From contig JAAYCL010000020.1 in NCBI GenBank assembly GCA_012729785.1, forward strand, positions 12,183-76,182: a stretch of 64,000 nt of DNA. The letters are read 5' to 3'. The position numbers were made by a program, and so were the translations under genes. Below are positions 27,303-37,503 of this stretch, piece after piece. This stretch comes from Chlamydiota bacterium. Its GTDB lineage: Bacteria > Auribacterota > Tritonobacteria > UBA1439. Below the pieces are notes generated by a model that did no database searches, was not told where the DNA came from, and saw only the letters and a program-made list of their open reading frames with translations. The first letter of the stretch is position 1. Every line of letters begins with the position of its first letter.

Positions 27303-27331
27303 TTGAGTTGCACGCCCCCCTGTAGTATAGT
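27303..27331 (+). promoter_or_regulatory. Promoter of the sigma factor/HtrA/Bat island
   Basis: TTGAGT (27303-27308), 17 bases, TATAGT (27326-27331). It looks like a housekeeping promoter, with no obvious ECF-type AAC/GTC pair, about 40 bases before the sigma-factor ATG. Confidence 0.65.
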
Positions 27332-27371
27332 GTCTGGTACGCCTGGTGCGCCGCGGCGGACGCGGGGGGGT

Positions 27372-27929
27372 ATGGAGTTCACGGAAGAGGATCTTGTACG
27401 CCGCGCGAGGGGGCGCGATCGCGACGCGTTCAGGCAGCTCGTCGAGCGGTACCGGGAGCGGGTGTACGGCATCGCCCGCGGGATGACCGGGAATCACGCC
27501 GATGCGGACGACGTCGCCCAGGAGACGTTCATCCGCGCGTACAGGAAGCTGGACGACTTCGAGGGCCGTGCACGCTTCTGCACGTGGCTGTATCGGATCG
27601 CGGTGAACTGCAGCCTCGACCTGCTCAGGAAACGGTTGCGGCGGGCGGAGTTCGACCTCGGGGACGCGGGCGGCGTGGAGGGGCTCGCCGCCGCGGGGGG
27701 ACGGCACGGCGGGGACGGGGCGGCACACCGCGAGCTCATCGAGGCGATCGCGCGGGGGATCGAGTCGCTGCCCGAGAGGCACCGCGCGGTGCTCGTGCTC
27801 CACGACCTGGAGGGGCTGCCGCACGACGAGATCGGCGCCGTGCTGGGGTGCTCGCCGGGGACGGTGCGCTCCCGGCTCCACTACGCGCGGCGGAGGATGC
27901 AGCGGAAGCTGAGGGGCTTCCTCGGGTGA
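27372..27929 (+). CDS. ECF (RpoE-like) sigma factor
   Basis: 185-residue sigma factor with region 2 (LVERYRERVYGIARGMTG...DADDVAQETFIRAYR) and region 4 (LPERHRAVLVLHDLEGLP, then the helix-turn-helix HDEIGAVLGCSPGTVRSRL). It would direct RNA polymerase to promoters of an envelope or stress regulon. A zinc-finger anti-sigma gene follows 47 bases later, and two HtrA genes after that, the same logic as RpoE systems in which protease and sigma factor respond to misfolded envelope proteins. Its targets cannot be told from this window alone. Confidence 0.93.
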   Translation: MEFTEEDLVRRARGRDRDAFRQLVERYRERVYGIARGMTGNHADADDVAQETFIRAYRKLDDFEGRARFCTWLYRIAVNCSLDLLRKRLRRAEFDLGDAGGVEGLAAAGGRHGGDGAAHRELIEAIARGIESLPERHRAVLVLHDLEGLPHDEIGAVLGCSPGTVRSRLHYARRRMQRKLRGFLG

Positions 27930-27976
27930 CGGCGTGCGGGGTGGGGCGCCGGGGGATTGGGAGGGGGGACGGGGAT

Positions 27977-28627
27977 ATGAGATGCCGGAAGGCGGCGAGG
28001 CTTCTCTCCGACCAGGTCGACGGCGCGCTCGACGCGGCGGCCGGGCGCGCGGTCGAGGAGCACCTCGCGCGGTGTCCCTCGTGCGCAAACGCGCGGGACA
28101 GGATCGAGCGCACGCGCCGCCTCCTCCTCCAGGCGCGGGCGGTCCGGCCCGGCGACGGCTACTGGGAGAGGTTCTGGCCGCGGCTTGCACAAAGGCTCGA
28201 CGCGGCGGAGGAGGGGAGCGGATCGATCCTCGCCTCGGTGCGCGCGTTCCTCTCCCGCCAGCGGCGTGCGGGCCTCCTCTCCCCGGCGCCCGCGCTGTCG
28301 CTCCTCGCCCTGGGCTGCTTCAGCGCGTTCCTCGTCATGCAGTTCATGCACAGACCGGGTACGGGCCGAGAGGCGCCCGCCCCCGCCCCCGCAGCTGTCG
28401 TGTCGGCGGCGCGGAACCTGCCGCGCCACGCGCCGGTCGAGGGAGCCGGGCCGCGGTTCGGGGTCGATGCGGTGCTCTGCGACGGCGCGGGGCGCACGGG
28501 GATAGACGAGTACGTGCTCCAGCCGGCGGCGCTTTTCCGGAGCGGTGGAAACGCCCGGGGGATCGACTTCGTCCTCTCGCGTCCGTCCGTCCGGTCGCGG
28601 CGCGCGGAGCCGTACGGAGCATACTGA
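27977..28627 (+). CDS. Zinc-finger anti-sigma factor, single-pass membrane protein
   Basis: 216 residues. The N-terminal anti-sigma domain has an early Cys (MRCRKAARLLSDQVDGAL) and HLARCPSCAN, the Hx3Cx2C of zf-HC2 anti-sigma factors. One membrane helix follows (around residues 97-118), then a Pro/Ala-rich periplasmic segment of about 95 residues with no recognised domain. Placed between the ECF sigma gene and the HtrA genes, it probably holds the sigma factor inactive until an envelope signal releases it. Start at the ATG at 27977, set by the conserved MRCRKA start. Confidence 0.85.
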   Translation: MRCRKAARLLSDQVDGALDAAAGRAVEEHLARCPSCANARDRIERTRRLLLQARAVRPGDGYWERFWPRLAQRLDAAEEGSGSILASVRAFLSRQRRAGLLSPAPALSLLALGCFSAFLVMQFMHRPGTGREAPAPAPAAVVSAARNLPRHAPVEGAGPRFGVDAVLCDGAGRTGIDEYVLQPAALFRSGGNARGIDFVLSRPSVRSRRAEPYGAY

Positions 28628-28661
28628 AGGGGGCCGCCCGTCCCCCGCGGAGGGTTCGCCT

Positions 28662-30000
28662 GATGAAGACGCTTTTCGCGGCGCTCCTGATACTCCTCGC
28701 AGCCGTCCGGGCGGATGCGGGAGGGAAAGAGGAACCGCTGCTCGCGCGGATGGGCCGCGAACTCGAACGGTTCGCCGCCGCCGTGCGTCCCTCGGTCGTG
28801 CAGGTCATCGCCGAGTGCGATCCCTCCGCGCAGGGGGCCGGTTTCGAAGGCGGCATGCGCGGGAGGGGCGGGATCTTCCGTGCCGCCACCAGGCGTTCCG
28901 GCAGCGGCTTCTTCATCAGCCGGGACGGGCACATCCTCACCACCGCCTACGTCGTCCGCGCCGCGCGGCGGATCGTCGTCCGGCTCGACGACGGCGCCGA
29001 GCACGAGGCGCGACTGTGCGGGAGCGATCCCGGGCTAAACGCCGCGGTGCTCGGGATCGAGGGGGCGCGGCGAAACCCGCCTCCGCTCGGCGATTCCGAC
29101 CGGCTGCGCCCGGGGAGTTTTGTCTTCGCGATCGGCAACCCGTTCGGTCTCGCCGGGAGCGTGATCCCGGGCGTCGTAGCGGAGCGCGGCAGAACCGTCC
29201 CCGAGATCGCCGAACTCGCGGAGCTGCTCCAGGTGAGCGCGAGCATCAACCCCGGGGACAGCGGCGCGCCGCTCGTCGACGCGGGCGGGGAGGTGGTGGG
29301 GATCCTCGCGGCCTCGATGGGCGGCCCGGGCGACGCGGGCGACGCCCCGCAGGGGATCTGCTTCGCGGTGCCGCTCAACGCCGTGAAGGGGGCCCTCCCG
29401 GCGCTCATGGCGGGAGAGGAGATCGAGCGCGGGTGGCTGGGCGTGGGGGTGCAGGAGCTCACCCCGGCGCTCCAGGCGGAGTTCGGCGTCCTCGACGGGC
29501 GGGGGGTGATGGTGGCGCGCGTGATCGAGGGGGGTCCCGCCGCCGCCGCGGGCGTGCGGTCGGGGGACGTCGTGCGCGCCTTCGACGGCGCCCCGGTGCG
29601 CAGCCCGCGCGAACTGATCGCCCGCGTCGCGGCGGCGCCGGCGGGCTCCGACGCGACGCTGGTGCTGATGCGGAACGGGAGGGAGGAGACGCTCTCCGTC
29701 CGGATCGGCAGGCGCGCCGTCTCCTTCGCTCCCATGGCCGAGGGCGAAACCTCCCGCGGGCTGGGGCTGGTGGTCGGGGAGGCCGAGCCCGGCGAGGATG
29801 GAGCGGCGGTCGAGATCAGGGAGGTCCGGCCGGGCAGCCCGGCCGCCCGCGCGGGCCTGCGGCCGGGCGACCGGATCCTGGAGGCGAACAGGAAGCGGGT
29901 GTCGGGGCCGGAGGAGTGGGAGGCCGCCGTCGGCCGGAGCGGCGTGGAGAGGATCCTCGTCAGGACGCAGCGGGGCTTCTTCGTCATCAGGGGCGACTGA
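28662..30000 (+). CDS. HtrA/DegP-like protein with two PDZ domains, predicted inactive protease
   Basis: 446-residue exported protein (signal peptide to about residue 18). The trypsin-like domain aligns well with DegP (AIGNPFGL, ASINPGDSGAPLV), but at the catalytic His position it has Tyr (ILTTAYVV, residue 96, family ILTNxHVV) and at the catalytic Asp it has Asn (PGLNAAVL, residue 126, family SDIAVL). Only the Ser (about residue 200) remains. Two PDZ domains follow (around 250-345 and 360-440) with intact GWLGVGVQ and GLRPGDRI motifs. A binding or chaperone role, or partnership with the intact HtrA encoded 16 bases downstream, is likely. The three-residue reading comes directly from the translation. 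Confidence 0.88.
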
Positions 30001-30016
30001 GCGAAAGGGGGGGGCG

Positions 30017-31132
30017 GTGAGGAACAGACTGTGTGCGGCCGCGGCGGCGTTCCTGCTCGCGGGAACGGCGTTCGGGCAGGGGGGGGCGCGCGACGCGGGG
30101 GAGCGGGCCGCCTCGCTCCAGGCGGCCTTCATCCGGGTCGCCAACGAGGTCGGGCCCTCCGTCGTCGGGGTCTACAACATCAGGAAGGCGCGGGTGGCGG
30201 GCTTCGTCGTGCGCCCGGGGGGGCATTTCGACCTCGACGAGTTTTTCAGACAGTTCGACAGCCCGATCGAGCGGCGGAGCATCGGCTCCGGGGTCATCAT
30301 CGATCCGGCGGGGTACATCCTCACCAACGAGCACGTCGTGGGGAACGCGGACGCGATCGAGGTGATGCTGCCCGACGGGCGCAGGTTCGAGGGGAGGGTG
30401 GCCGGGACGGACGCCCGCTCCGACATGGCGGTGCTGAAGATAGACGCCGAGAATCTCCCCGCCGCGACCCTCGGCGACTCCGACGGCGTGAAGACCGGCC
30501 AGTGGGCGATCGCGATCGGCAACCCGTTCGGCATCGTCGAGGAGAACCCGATGCCCACGATGACGGTCGGTGTGGTGAGCGCGCTCCACCGGAGGCTCGG
30601 CGGCCCCGCCATCGGGGGGAGGTACTACGGCGACCTGATACAGACCGACGCGGCGATCAATCCCGGCAACAGCGGCGGCCCGCTCCTCAACCTGAACGGC
30701 GAGGTCGTGGGGATCAACGCGGCGATCATCAGCCCCTCGGGGGCGTTCGCGGGGATCGGCTTCGCCATCCCGGTGAACAGGGCGAAGGAGGTGCTGCAGC
30801 AGTTGAAGGAGGGGAAGGCGATCGACTACGGGTGGCTCGGCATCGGCGTGCAATCGCTCGATCGGGACCTCGCGGCGGAGTTCGGCGTGTCCGATCTGCT
30901 CGGGGCGCTCGTGGTGACCATCGTCCCGGGAAGCCCCGCGGCGGCGGCGGGGATCGCGGTCGGCGACGTCATCCGGGAGTGCACGGGCGTCCAGGTCAAG
31001 GACGCGGACGCGCTGATGGAGCAGATCGGCACCACGCGCGCCGGCACGACGCTGCGGCTCAAGGTGCTGCGCGAGGGGCGGGAGGTCGCGATCGACGCGA
31101 CCGTGGGGAGGAAGGGTGAGAAGGTTACCTGA
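30017..31132 (+). CDS. HtrA/DegS-like serine protease with one PDZ domain
   Basis: 371-residue periplasmic protease. Signal peptide to about residue 20, trypsin-like domain with complete triad: His106 (ILTNEHVV), Asp136 (RSDMAVLKI), Ser219 (INPGNSGGPL), then one PDZ domain (around 270-365). One PDZ domain makes it DegS-like in layout, though a cleavable signal rather than an anchor is predicted. GTG start at 30017 with a purine-rich site upstream. Neighbour of an HtrA lacking two triad residues and of a sigma/anti-sigma pair, so it may cut the anti-sigma factor or degrade envelope proteins. Confidence 0.93.
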   Translation: MRNRLCAAAAAFLLAGTAFGQGGARDAGERAASLQAAFIRVANEVGPSVVGVYNIRKARVAGFVVRPGGHFDLDEFFRQFDSPIERRSIGSGVIIDPAGYILTNEHVVGNADAIEVMLPDGRRFEGRVAGTDARSDMAVLKIDAENLPAATLGDSDGVKTGQWAIAIGNPFGIVEENPMPTMTVGVVSALHRRLGGPAIGGRYYGDLIQTDAAINPGNSGGPLLNLNGEVVGINAAIISPSGAFAGIGFAIPVNRAKEVLQQLKEGKAIDYGWLGIGVQSLDRDLAAEFGVSDLLGALVVTIVPGSPAAAAGIAVGDVIRECTGVQVKDADALMEQIGTTRAGTTLRLKVLREGREVAIDATVGRKGEKVT

Positions 31133-31192
31133 CCGGCGCCGTCCGCGCGTAGGCGCAACGCCGGGCCCCGCGGTCCCGGGCGGGGGTGAACG

Positions 31193-32062
31193 GTGAGCGC
31201 GCCGCCGGGGCGAAACGCCCTGTATGCGGCGGTCTTCGCCGGTTGCGCGGCCGCGTCGCTTGGCCTCGCCGCCCGCCCCGCGCGCGCCGGCGGCCTGACC
31301 GGCGCGCTCGCCGCCGACAAGAGCCGCGTCGCGGAGGGGGGGATCGTCCGCCTTGTTTTGACCGTTTCCGGCCCGGCCTCTTCGCCCGCGATCCGCCTGC
31401 TGCAGCCGCTTTTCCCGCCGACGGAAAGATTCGAGCTCCTCTCGACCGGGCAGCGCAACGAGATCTCGATCGGGAAGGACGGAGAGACATTCTCGGCGGC
31501 GTTTCTCTACACGCTCCGCGCGCGGGAAGCGGGGGAGGAGAGGATCCCGGCGTTCGAGGTGCGGGAGAAGGTCGGGGACGGCGAACAGGGCGAGAAGGGC
31601 GGGGAGGAGAGAGACACGCTCCTCCTGACCGTGGAGGGCATCACGCTTGTCGTCGAGCCCCCGGGGAGGGGCGTCTATCGCGCGGGGATCGTCGTCGCCG
31701 CAGTCGCCGGCCTCTCCGCGGCCGCCCTCGCCGCCTCCTGTCTTGCCCGCCGCCGGAGGCCGCTCTCCGCCGCGCCGCCGCCCCCTCGCGGCGGATGCGC
31801 GCTCGCGGCCCTCGCCGCGATGGAGGATGCGCGCCCGCTGTTGGGCGCGGGGGATCGGGGCGCGTACGCCGGCGCGATACACCCCGCCCTCGCGGAGTGC
31901 GCGGCGCGGGAGGGGGACGAGGAGCTCGCGGCGCTCGCCGGTTCGCTCGCGGCGCTCCGGGAGCGCGTCCGGTACGCCAAAGACGAGGAGGCGGAGCGCG
32001 AAATCCGCGACGGCGTGCGCAGGGCCGAGCAGATCCTCAAGCGCAAGCTCCGGGACGCCTGA
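31193..32062 (+). CDS. BatD-like membrane protein (short form 1)
   Basis: 289 residues, GTG start. A probable signal sequence, then a beta-rich extracytoplasmic domain (to about residue 155), one membrane helix (around 162-183) with a run of arginines, and a helical cytoplasmic tail. The layout matches a shortened BatD with the C-terminal helical region found in Bat operons, and it is followed by moxR and DUF58 genes. No catalytic motif is visible. One of three proteins of this layout in the cluster (also 35522 and 39994). The 60 bases upstream hold a GC-rich dyad but no T-tract. Confidence 0.6.
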   Translation: MSAPPGRNALYAAVFAGCAAASLGLAARPARAGGLTGALAADKSRVAEGGIVRLVLTVSGPASSPAIRLLQPLFPPTERFELLSTGQRNEISIGKDGETFSAAFLYTLRAREAGEERIPAFEVREKVGDGEQGEKGGEERDTLLLTVEGITLVVEPPGRGVYRAGIVVAAVAGLSAAALAASCLARRRRPLSAAPPPPRGGCALAALAAMEDARPLLGAGDRGAYAGAIHPALAECAAREGDEELAALAGSLAALRERVRYAKDEEAEREIRDGVRRAEQILKRKLRDA

Positions 32063-32278
32063 GCGGGAGGGAGACGTCGCGGGGGATGGGGCGGAACGGC
32101 GTCACGCGGCAGGAACGAAGCCGCGCCCGCCGTCCGCGAGGCGATGCCGTTTTGGAAGAGGCGGAGGCGGGGAATCCGGCGGGTCGCCGCCGCGGATCGG
32201 CGCGGCTGGAACGCGGGATCGGTGTCGTTTGATTCGCGGAGCGCAGCGGCACACGGGAGGTTGAGAGGGGGGATCGCG

Positions 32279-33268
<990 letters not shown>

Positions 33269-33340
33269 CGGCCCTCCGGCCCTCACCCCCCCGCCCCGGG
33301 TCCGCAAGACGGCGGTGCGGGGTTCGATAGGCGGGAACGA

Positions 33341-34222
33341 ATGCTCCCGAGAGAGATACTGAAAAAGGTCCGGCGCATCCAGATCTTCACGACCCGGATG
33401 GTCCAGGACGTCTTCGCGGGCGAGTACCAGAGCGTCTTCAAGGGGCGCGGGATGGAGTTCGAGGAGGTCCGCGAGTACCACCCCGGGGACGACGTGCGGA
33501 GCATCGACTGGAACGTCACCGCGCGCACCGGGCACCCGCACGTGAAGGTGTTCAGGGAGGAACGCGAGCTCACCGTGATGTTGCTCGCGGACGTCAGCGC
33601 CTCGGGGACGTTCGGCAGCGTCCGGCAGCGCAAGGAGGAGCTGATCGCCGAATTCTCCGCCGTGCTCGCCTTCGCCGCGATCAACAACAACGACCGGGTC
33701 GGGCTGATCTTGTTCAGCGACCGGATCGAGAAGTACCTCCCCCCGAAGAAGGGGGTCACGCACGTCCTGCGCGTCATCAGGGAGCTGCTCTACCAGTCCC
33801 CGCGGGGGAGGGGGACCGACATCGGCGCGGCGCTCGAGTTCTTGAGCAGGGTGGCCACGCGGAGGACCGTCTCGTTCCTCGTCTCGGACTTCCTCGCCTC
33901 CGGCTACGAGCGGGCGCTCTCGATCGCCGCCAGGCGGCACGATCTGATCGCGGTAGAGGTCGTCGACCCACGGGAGCGGGCGCTCCCGGACGCGGGGATC
34001 ATCGAGTTCGAGGATCCGGAGACCGGGGCCGCCGTCGCGGCCGACACCGGCGACCGGAGGGTGCGCGAGGCGTTCGAGCGGATCGCGGCCCGGCAGGCGG
34101 AGATGCGCAACGACTTCCTCGCCTCGCGCGGCGTCGACCGGATCCGCGTGGAGACCGCGCGGCCGTACGCGGGGGAGCTCCTGAAGTTCTTCAGGGCGCG
34201 CGAGCACAGAATGGCGATCTGA
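33341..34222 (+). CDS. DUF58 domain protein (VWA-like), MoxR partner
   Basis: 293-residue cytosolic protein of the DUF58 family that accompanies MoxR ATPases in Bat-type operons. The family hallmark FEEVREYHPGDDVRSIDWNVTAR is clear, here given only in part, and a degenerate VWA fold follows (LLADVSASGTFGS, then DFLASGYERAL). It has no membrane helix. It sits 72 bases after moxR and is followed by the parvulin lipoprotein gene. Function in the family is not settled; assembly or activation of the VWA membrane proteins is the usual suggestion. Confidence 0.92.
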   Translation: MLPREILKKVRRIQIFTTRMVQDVFAGEYQSVFKGRGMEFEEVREYHPGDDVRSIDWNVTARTGHPHVKVFREERELTVMLLADVSASGTFGSVRQRKEELIAEFSAVLAFAAINNNDRVGLILFSDRIEKYLPPKKGVTHVLRVIRELLYQSPRGRGTDIGAALEFLSRVATRRTVSFLVSDFLASGYERALSIAARRHDLIAVEVVDPRERALPDAGIIEFEDPETGAAVAADTGDRRVREAFERIAARQAEMRNDFLASRGVDRIRVETARPYAGELLKFFRAREHRMAI

Positions 34223-34296
34223 ACCCCGGGGCGGGCGTTCCGTTCCCGGGCGGTGAAAACGGCGGCGCGCGAGAGGCGCCGTGAAAGGAGAGGACG

Positions 34297-35412
34297 ATGA
34301 GGGGGGCGATGACGGTGTGCGTGGCGGCGGGGATCTGCCTTTGCGGATGCGCCGCCCCGGCGGGCAGGGCGGATGCCCCGGGGGGGACGGCCTCTGCGGC
34401 CGCGCCGGCGGGCGCGTCGGGCGAGGTGCTCGCGAGGGTCGGCGGCACGGTGATCACGGACAGGGACCTCGACGAGAAGATCGCCTCGATGCCGGCCAGG
34501 GTCGCGGGGCGTTTCCGCACCCCCGTGGGGAAGAGAAACCTGCTCTCCACGATGGTGGAGCTGGAGATCATCTCCCGCGAGGCGGCCGCGAAGGGGCTCG
34601 ACAGGGACCAGGAGACGCTCGCGCGCATCGAGGACGCCCGGAAGCGGATCGTGGCGGAGAAGCTGCGCGAACAGGTGCTCGAATCCGTGGAGGTGGACCG
34701 GGACGAGATCCTCAAGGAGTACGAAAAGGATGCGGACCGCTACAAGACCCAGAAGCAGGTCAGGGTGAGCCAGATCCTCTTCACATGGGACGCGGCCGCC
34801 CCCCCGAAGACGATCGATGCGGTGAAGCAGGATGCGGCGAAGATCCTCGAGCGCGCGAGGAAGGGCGAGGAGTTCGCCGAGCTCGCCCGCAACTACTCGC
34901 TCGACCGGGCGAGCGCCTCGAAGGGCGGCGACATCGGCTACGCCACGCGGCGATCCCTGACCTCGGAGGCGTACGCCGCCGCGATGGCGATGGAGAAGGA
35001 GGGCGAGCTCAGCGGGTTGATCGAGGGGAAGGACGAGCTGCGCATCCTCAAGGCGACCGAAATCGTCCCCGAGAGGAAAAAACCGTTCGAGGAGATGAGC
35101 GCCTGGCTCGAGCGCACCGTGCGGAGCAGGAAACAGCGCGAGGCCTGGAGCGCCTACCTGGCCGAATTGAAGAACAGGGAAGGCGTCGAGATCTACGAGG
35201 AGAAGCTCGGCGCGGCCGAGGGGACGGCGGAGAGCGGCCCCCCCGCCCTCAGGCGGCCGAGACGCCCCCGGCCGGAGGAGGGGCCGCAGGGCGCGGTTAA
35301 AATCAACCTCGGGGGGCCGAGCAGTTCGACAGGGGCCTCCGGCTGGGTGCAGCCCGACAAAGGGAAGGAGCAGGCGCCTCCCGCATCGGCCCCGTCTTCC
35401 GGGGCGATGTAG
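34297..35412 (+). CDS. Parvulin-type peptidyl-prolyl isomerase, lipoprotein
   Basis: 371-residue SurA/PrsA-like chaperone. Signal sequence with lipobox-like ICLCGC (Cys near residue 18), N-terminal SurA-type helices, then the parvulin domain (VRVSQILF ... ARKGEEFAELARNYSLDRASASKGG ... IGYATRR), each quoted in part. The family His in SHILF is Gln here (SQILF). A low-complexity Pro/Gly-rich tail of about 60 residues ends the protein. Its place inside a MoxR-Bat operon is not usual and points to envelope protein folding. RBS GAAAGGAGAG. Confidence 0.85.
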   Translation: MRGAMTVCVAAGICLCGCAAPAGRADAPGGTASAAAPAGASGEVLARVGGTVITDRDLDEKIASMPARVAGRFRTPVGKRNLLSTMVELEIISREAAAKGLDRDQETLARIEDARKRIVAEKLREQVLESVEVDRDEILKEYEKDADRYKTQKQVRVSQILFTWDAAAPPKTIDAVKQDAAKILERARKGEEFAELARNYSLDRASASKGGDIGYATRRSLTSEAYAAAMAMEKEGELSGLIEGKDELRILKATEIVPERKKPFEEMSAWLERTVRSRKQREAWSAYLAELKNREGVEIYEEKLGAAEGTAESGPPALRRPRRPRPEEGPQGAVKINLGGPSSSTGASGWVQPDKGKEQAPPASAPSSGAM

Positions 35413-35438
35413 GGCACCCGTCTCCTCAGGGCGTCCTC

Positions 35439-35472
35439 CCTTCCCCCTCCCCCCGCGGGGGGAGGGGGAGGG
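35439..35472. repeat. GC-rich hairpin between the parvulin and next bat gene
   Basis: 16-base arms (35439-35454 and 35457-35472, one G-T pair and one mismatch) with a 2-base loop, followed by TTT. It may attenuate or end transcription from the parvulin side, or stabilise mRNA ends. The T-tract is too short to call it a terminator with confidence. Confidence 0.5.
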
Positions 35473-35521
35473 TTTCCCCCGATGCGGTTCCCGCGGACTC
35501 GGGGAAAAGGGTAACGACACG

Positions 35522-36502
35522 GTGACGACGAGAACCGGCTGCGTCCTTCTGTGCAGTGCGCCGCTCCTGGCGGGCTCCGTCGCGCGCGGCGCAGAGGCGC
35601 CGGCGTGGCGTCCGGAAGGGGTGCGCGTCACCGCGTCGGCCGCCCCCACGAGGGTGACGGTCGGCGACCCGGTGCGGTACGCCTTCTCCGTCTCCGCCCC
35701 CGAGGGGCTCGAGATCGATCTCCCGCCCGTCGCCGCGCGGGCGGGGGATTTCAGCGTGCGGGAGACGGGACGCGCGGTTCGCCGCGACCCGAAGGAGAAG
35801 CGCGAAGAGGTCGCGGCCGTCTACGACCTGCGCGTCTACGAAACCGGCGACAAGGAGATTCCGCCGTTCAGGGCGATCGTGCGGGACCGGGAGGGGAGGT
35901 CGGCGGAGATCGACGGCGGCGCCGTCGCGGTGACGGTGGAGAGCGTCCTCGACGCGGATTCGAAGGAGATACGGGATATCAAACCCCCGATCGCCCTGCG
36001 GCGGTTCCCCGCCCGGCTCGCGGCGATCCTCGCCGCCGGCGCGGGCGCCATCGCAGTCGCGGCCGCCTTGGTGTTGCGCCGCCGCCGGCGGCGGGAGGCC
36101 GCGCCCGCCGTTGCGCCGCGCCCGCCGCACGAGATAGCCCGGGAGGAACTCCGGCGGCTTCGGGCGATGCATCTGCCCGAAGCGGGACGCGTGGCGGAGT
36201 GCTATGTCCGGCTCTCGGGAATCGCCCGGCGCTACATCGAGGCGCGGTTCGGCCTGCGGGCGCCCGACAGGACCACCGAGGAGTTTCTCGCCGAGGCGGG
36301 CAGGGGGGGCGTTCTGGATGCCCGGGCGCGGGTGCTCATCGGCGATTTTCTCGAGCGGTGCGATCTGGTGAAGTTCGCGCGCTACGGCCCCACCGCCGGG
36401 GAGGTGGACGGGGCGTTCGATGCGGCGGAGCGATTCGTGGAGGAGACGGCGCGGGAACGCGAGACGGGAGAGGTGCGAGGGGAGACGGGAGGAGTGGCCT
36501 GA
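35522..36502 (+). CDS. BatD-like/DUF4381-type membrane protein (short form 2)
   Basis: 326 residues, GTG start. A signal sequence, an extracytoplasmic beta domain with VTVGDPVRYAFSV (oxygen-tolerance/BatD pattern), one membrane helix (around 161-185) followed by a strongly basic stretch, and a C-terminal helical domain (YVRLSGIARRYIEARFG ... FLERCDLVKFARYGP) that recurs at the end of BatD-type proteins. Its stop overlaps the batA start (TGATG). Likely a periplasmic and cytoplasmic adaptor for the BatA/BatB VWA proteins; no enzyme motif. Confidence 0.75.
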   Translation: MTTRTGCVLLCSAPLLAGSVARGAEAPAWRPEGVRVTASAAPTRVTVGDPVRYAFSVSAPEGLEIDLPPVAARAGDFSVRETGRAVRRDPKEKREEVAAVYDLRVYETGDKEIPPFRAIVRDREGRSAEIDGGAVAVTVESVLDADSKEIRDIKPPIALRRFPARLAAILAAGAGAIAVAAALVLRRRRRREAAPAVAPRPPHEIAREELRRLRAMHLPEAGRVAECYVRLSGIARRYIEARFGLRAPDRTTEEFLAEAGRGGVLDARARVLIGDFLERCDLVKFARYGPTAGEVDGAFDAAERFVEETARERETGEVRGETGGVA

Positions 36503-37497
36503 TGCGCTTCCAGAGTCCGCTGCTCCTCCTGCTGCTGCTCGCGATCCCGCCGGCCGCCTGGCTCCGGCTGCGCCGGCGCCCGCCCGCGGTGAACTTCCCC
36601 GCCTTCAACGCGCTCCGGGAGGCGTTGCCGGCGGGAAGGATCCGCCTCTCCCGCCTCCCGCTCATCCTCAGGTGCCTGGCGGCCGCCTGCATCGTCCTCG
36701 CCCTGGCGCGGCCGGTGCAGGGGGTCGGGCGCGCAAGGGTCTTCGCCGAGGGGATCGACATCGTGCTGGCGCTGGATCTGTCCAGCAGCATGGACGCCCG
36801 CGACATGACCGGCGATTTGCGGGTGAACCGGCTCGACGCGGTGAAGGAGGTGGTGAAGCAGTTCATCCCGGCGCGGCGCAACGACCGGATCGGGATCGTC
36901 GCCTTCGCGCGATACGCCTACACCATGTCCCCGCTCACGCTCGACCACGACCTGCTCCTGGAGATCGTCGACCGGCTGAAGATCGTCCCGCGCGGGGGGG
37001 AGGAGGACCGGACCGCGATCGGCTCCGCCATCATCGCCGCCGTCGCGCGACTGAAGGATTCGGAGGCGAAATCCAAGGTCGTCATCCTCCTGACCGACGG
37101 GGTGAACAACATCGGCGAGATCGGCCCCGAGAGCGCGGCGGAGATCGCCAAGAGCCTAAAGATAAAAATCTACACCATCGGCGCGGGCACGAAGGGGCTC
37201 GCCCCCTACCCGGTCTCGGTGATGGGGCGGGTCGTCTTCGAACGCGCCCCGACCGACATCGACGAGGAGACGTTGCGCATGATCGCGCGGACGACCGGCG
37301 GGCAGTACCACCGGGCGCAGGACGAAGAGGCGCTCCGGCGGATCTACGACCGGATCAACGCGATGGAGAAGGTTCAGATCGAAGAGGACCGTTTCTCCGA
37401 GCATCGCGAACTGTTCCCGTTCCTCCTGATCCCGGCGTTCGTCCTCCTCTTCGCGGAGGCGGCGGCAGGCGCGACGGTGTTGCGGAGGCTGCCCTGA
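36502..37497 (+). CDS. batA: BatA-type VWA-domain membrane protein
   Basis: 331 residues. Two N-terminal helices (around 6-20 and 55-73) flank a short loop, followed by a VWA domain with an intact MIDAS (DLSSSMD, then LTDGVNNIG) and a C-terminal membrane helix (FLLIPAFVLLFAEAAAG). This is the Aerotolerance BatA layout. The VWA face is predicted in the periplasm. ATG overlaps the stop of the preceding BatD-like gene. MoxR and DUF58 products from the same cluster are its probable partners. Confidence 0.92.
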   Translation: MRFQSPLLLLLLLAIPPAAWLRLRRRPPAVNFPAFNALREALPAGRIRLSRLPLILRCLAAACIVLALARPVQGVGRARVFAEGIDIVLALDLSSSMDARDMTGDLRVNRLDAVKEVVKQFIPARRNDRIGIVAFARYAYTMSPLTLDHDLLLEIVDRLKIVPRGGEEDRTAIGSAIIAAVARLKDSEAKSKVVILLTDGVNNIGEIGPESAAEIAKSLKIKIYTIGAGTKGLAPYPVSVMGRVVFERAPTDIDEETLRMIARTTGGQYHRAQDEEALRRIYDRINAMEKVQIEEDRFSEHRELFPFLLIPAFVLLFAEAAAGATVLRRLP

Positions 37498-37503
37498 TAT
37501 GCA

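Noticed and set aside
32144-32278. N-terminal extension of MoxR
   Set aside because: The added residues are Arg-rich and absent from the family; a strong ribosome site precedes the ATG at 32279.
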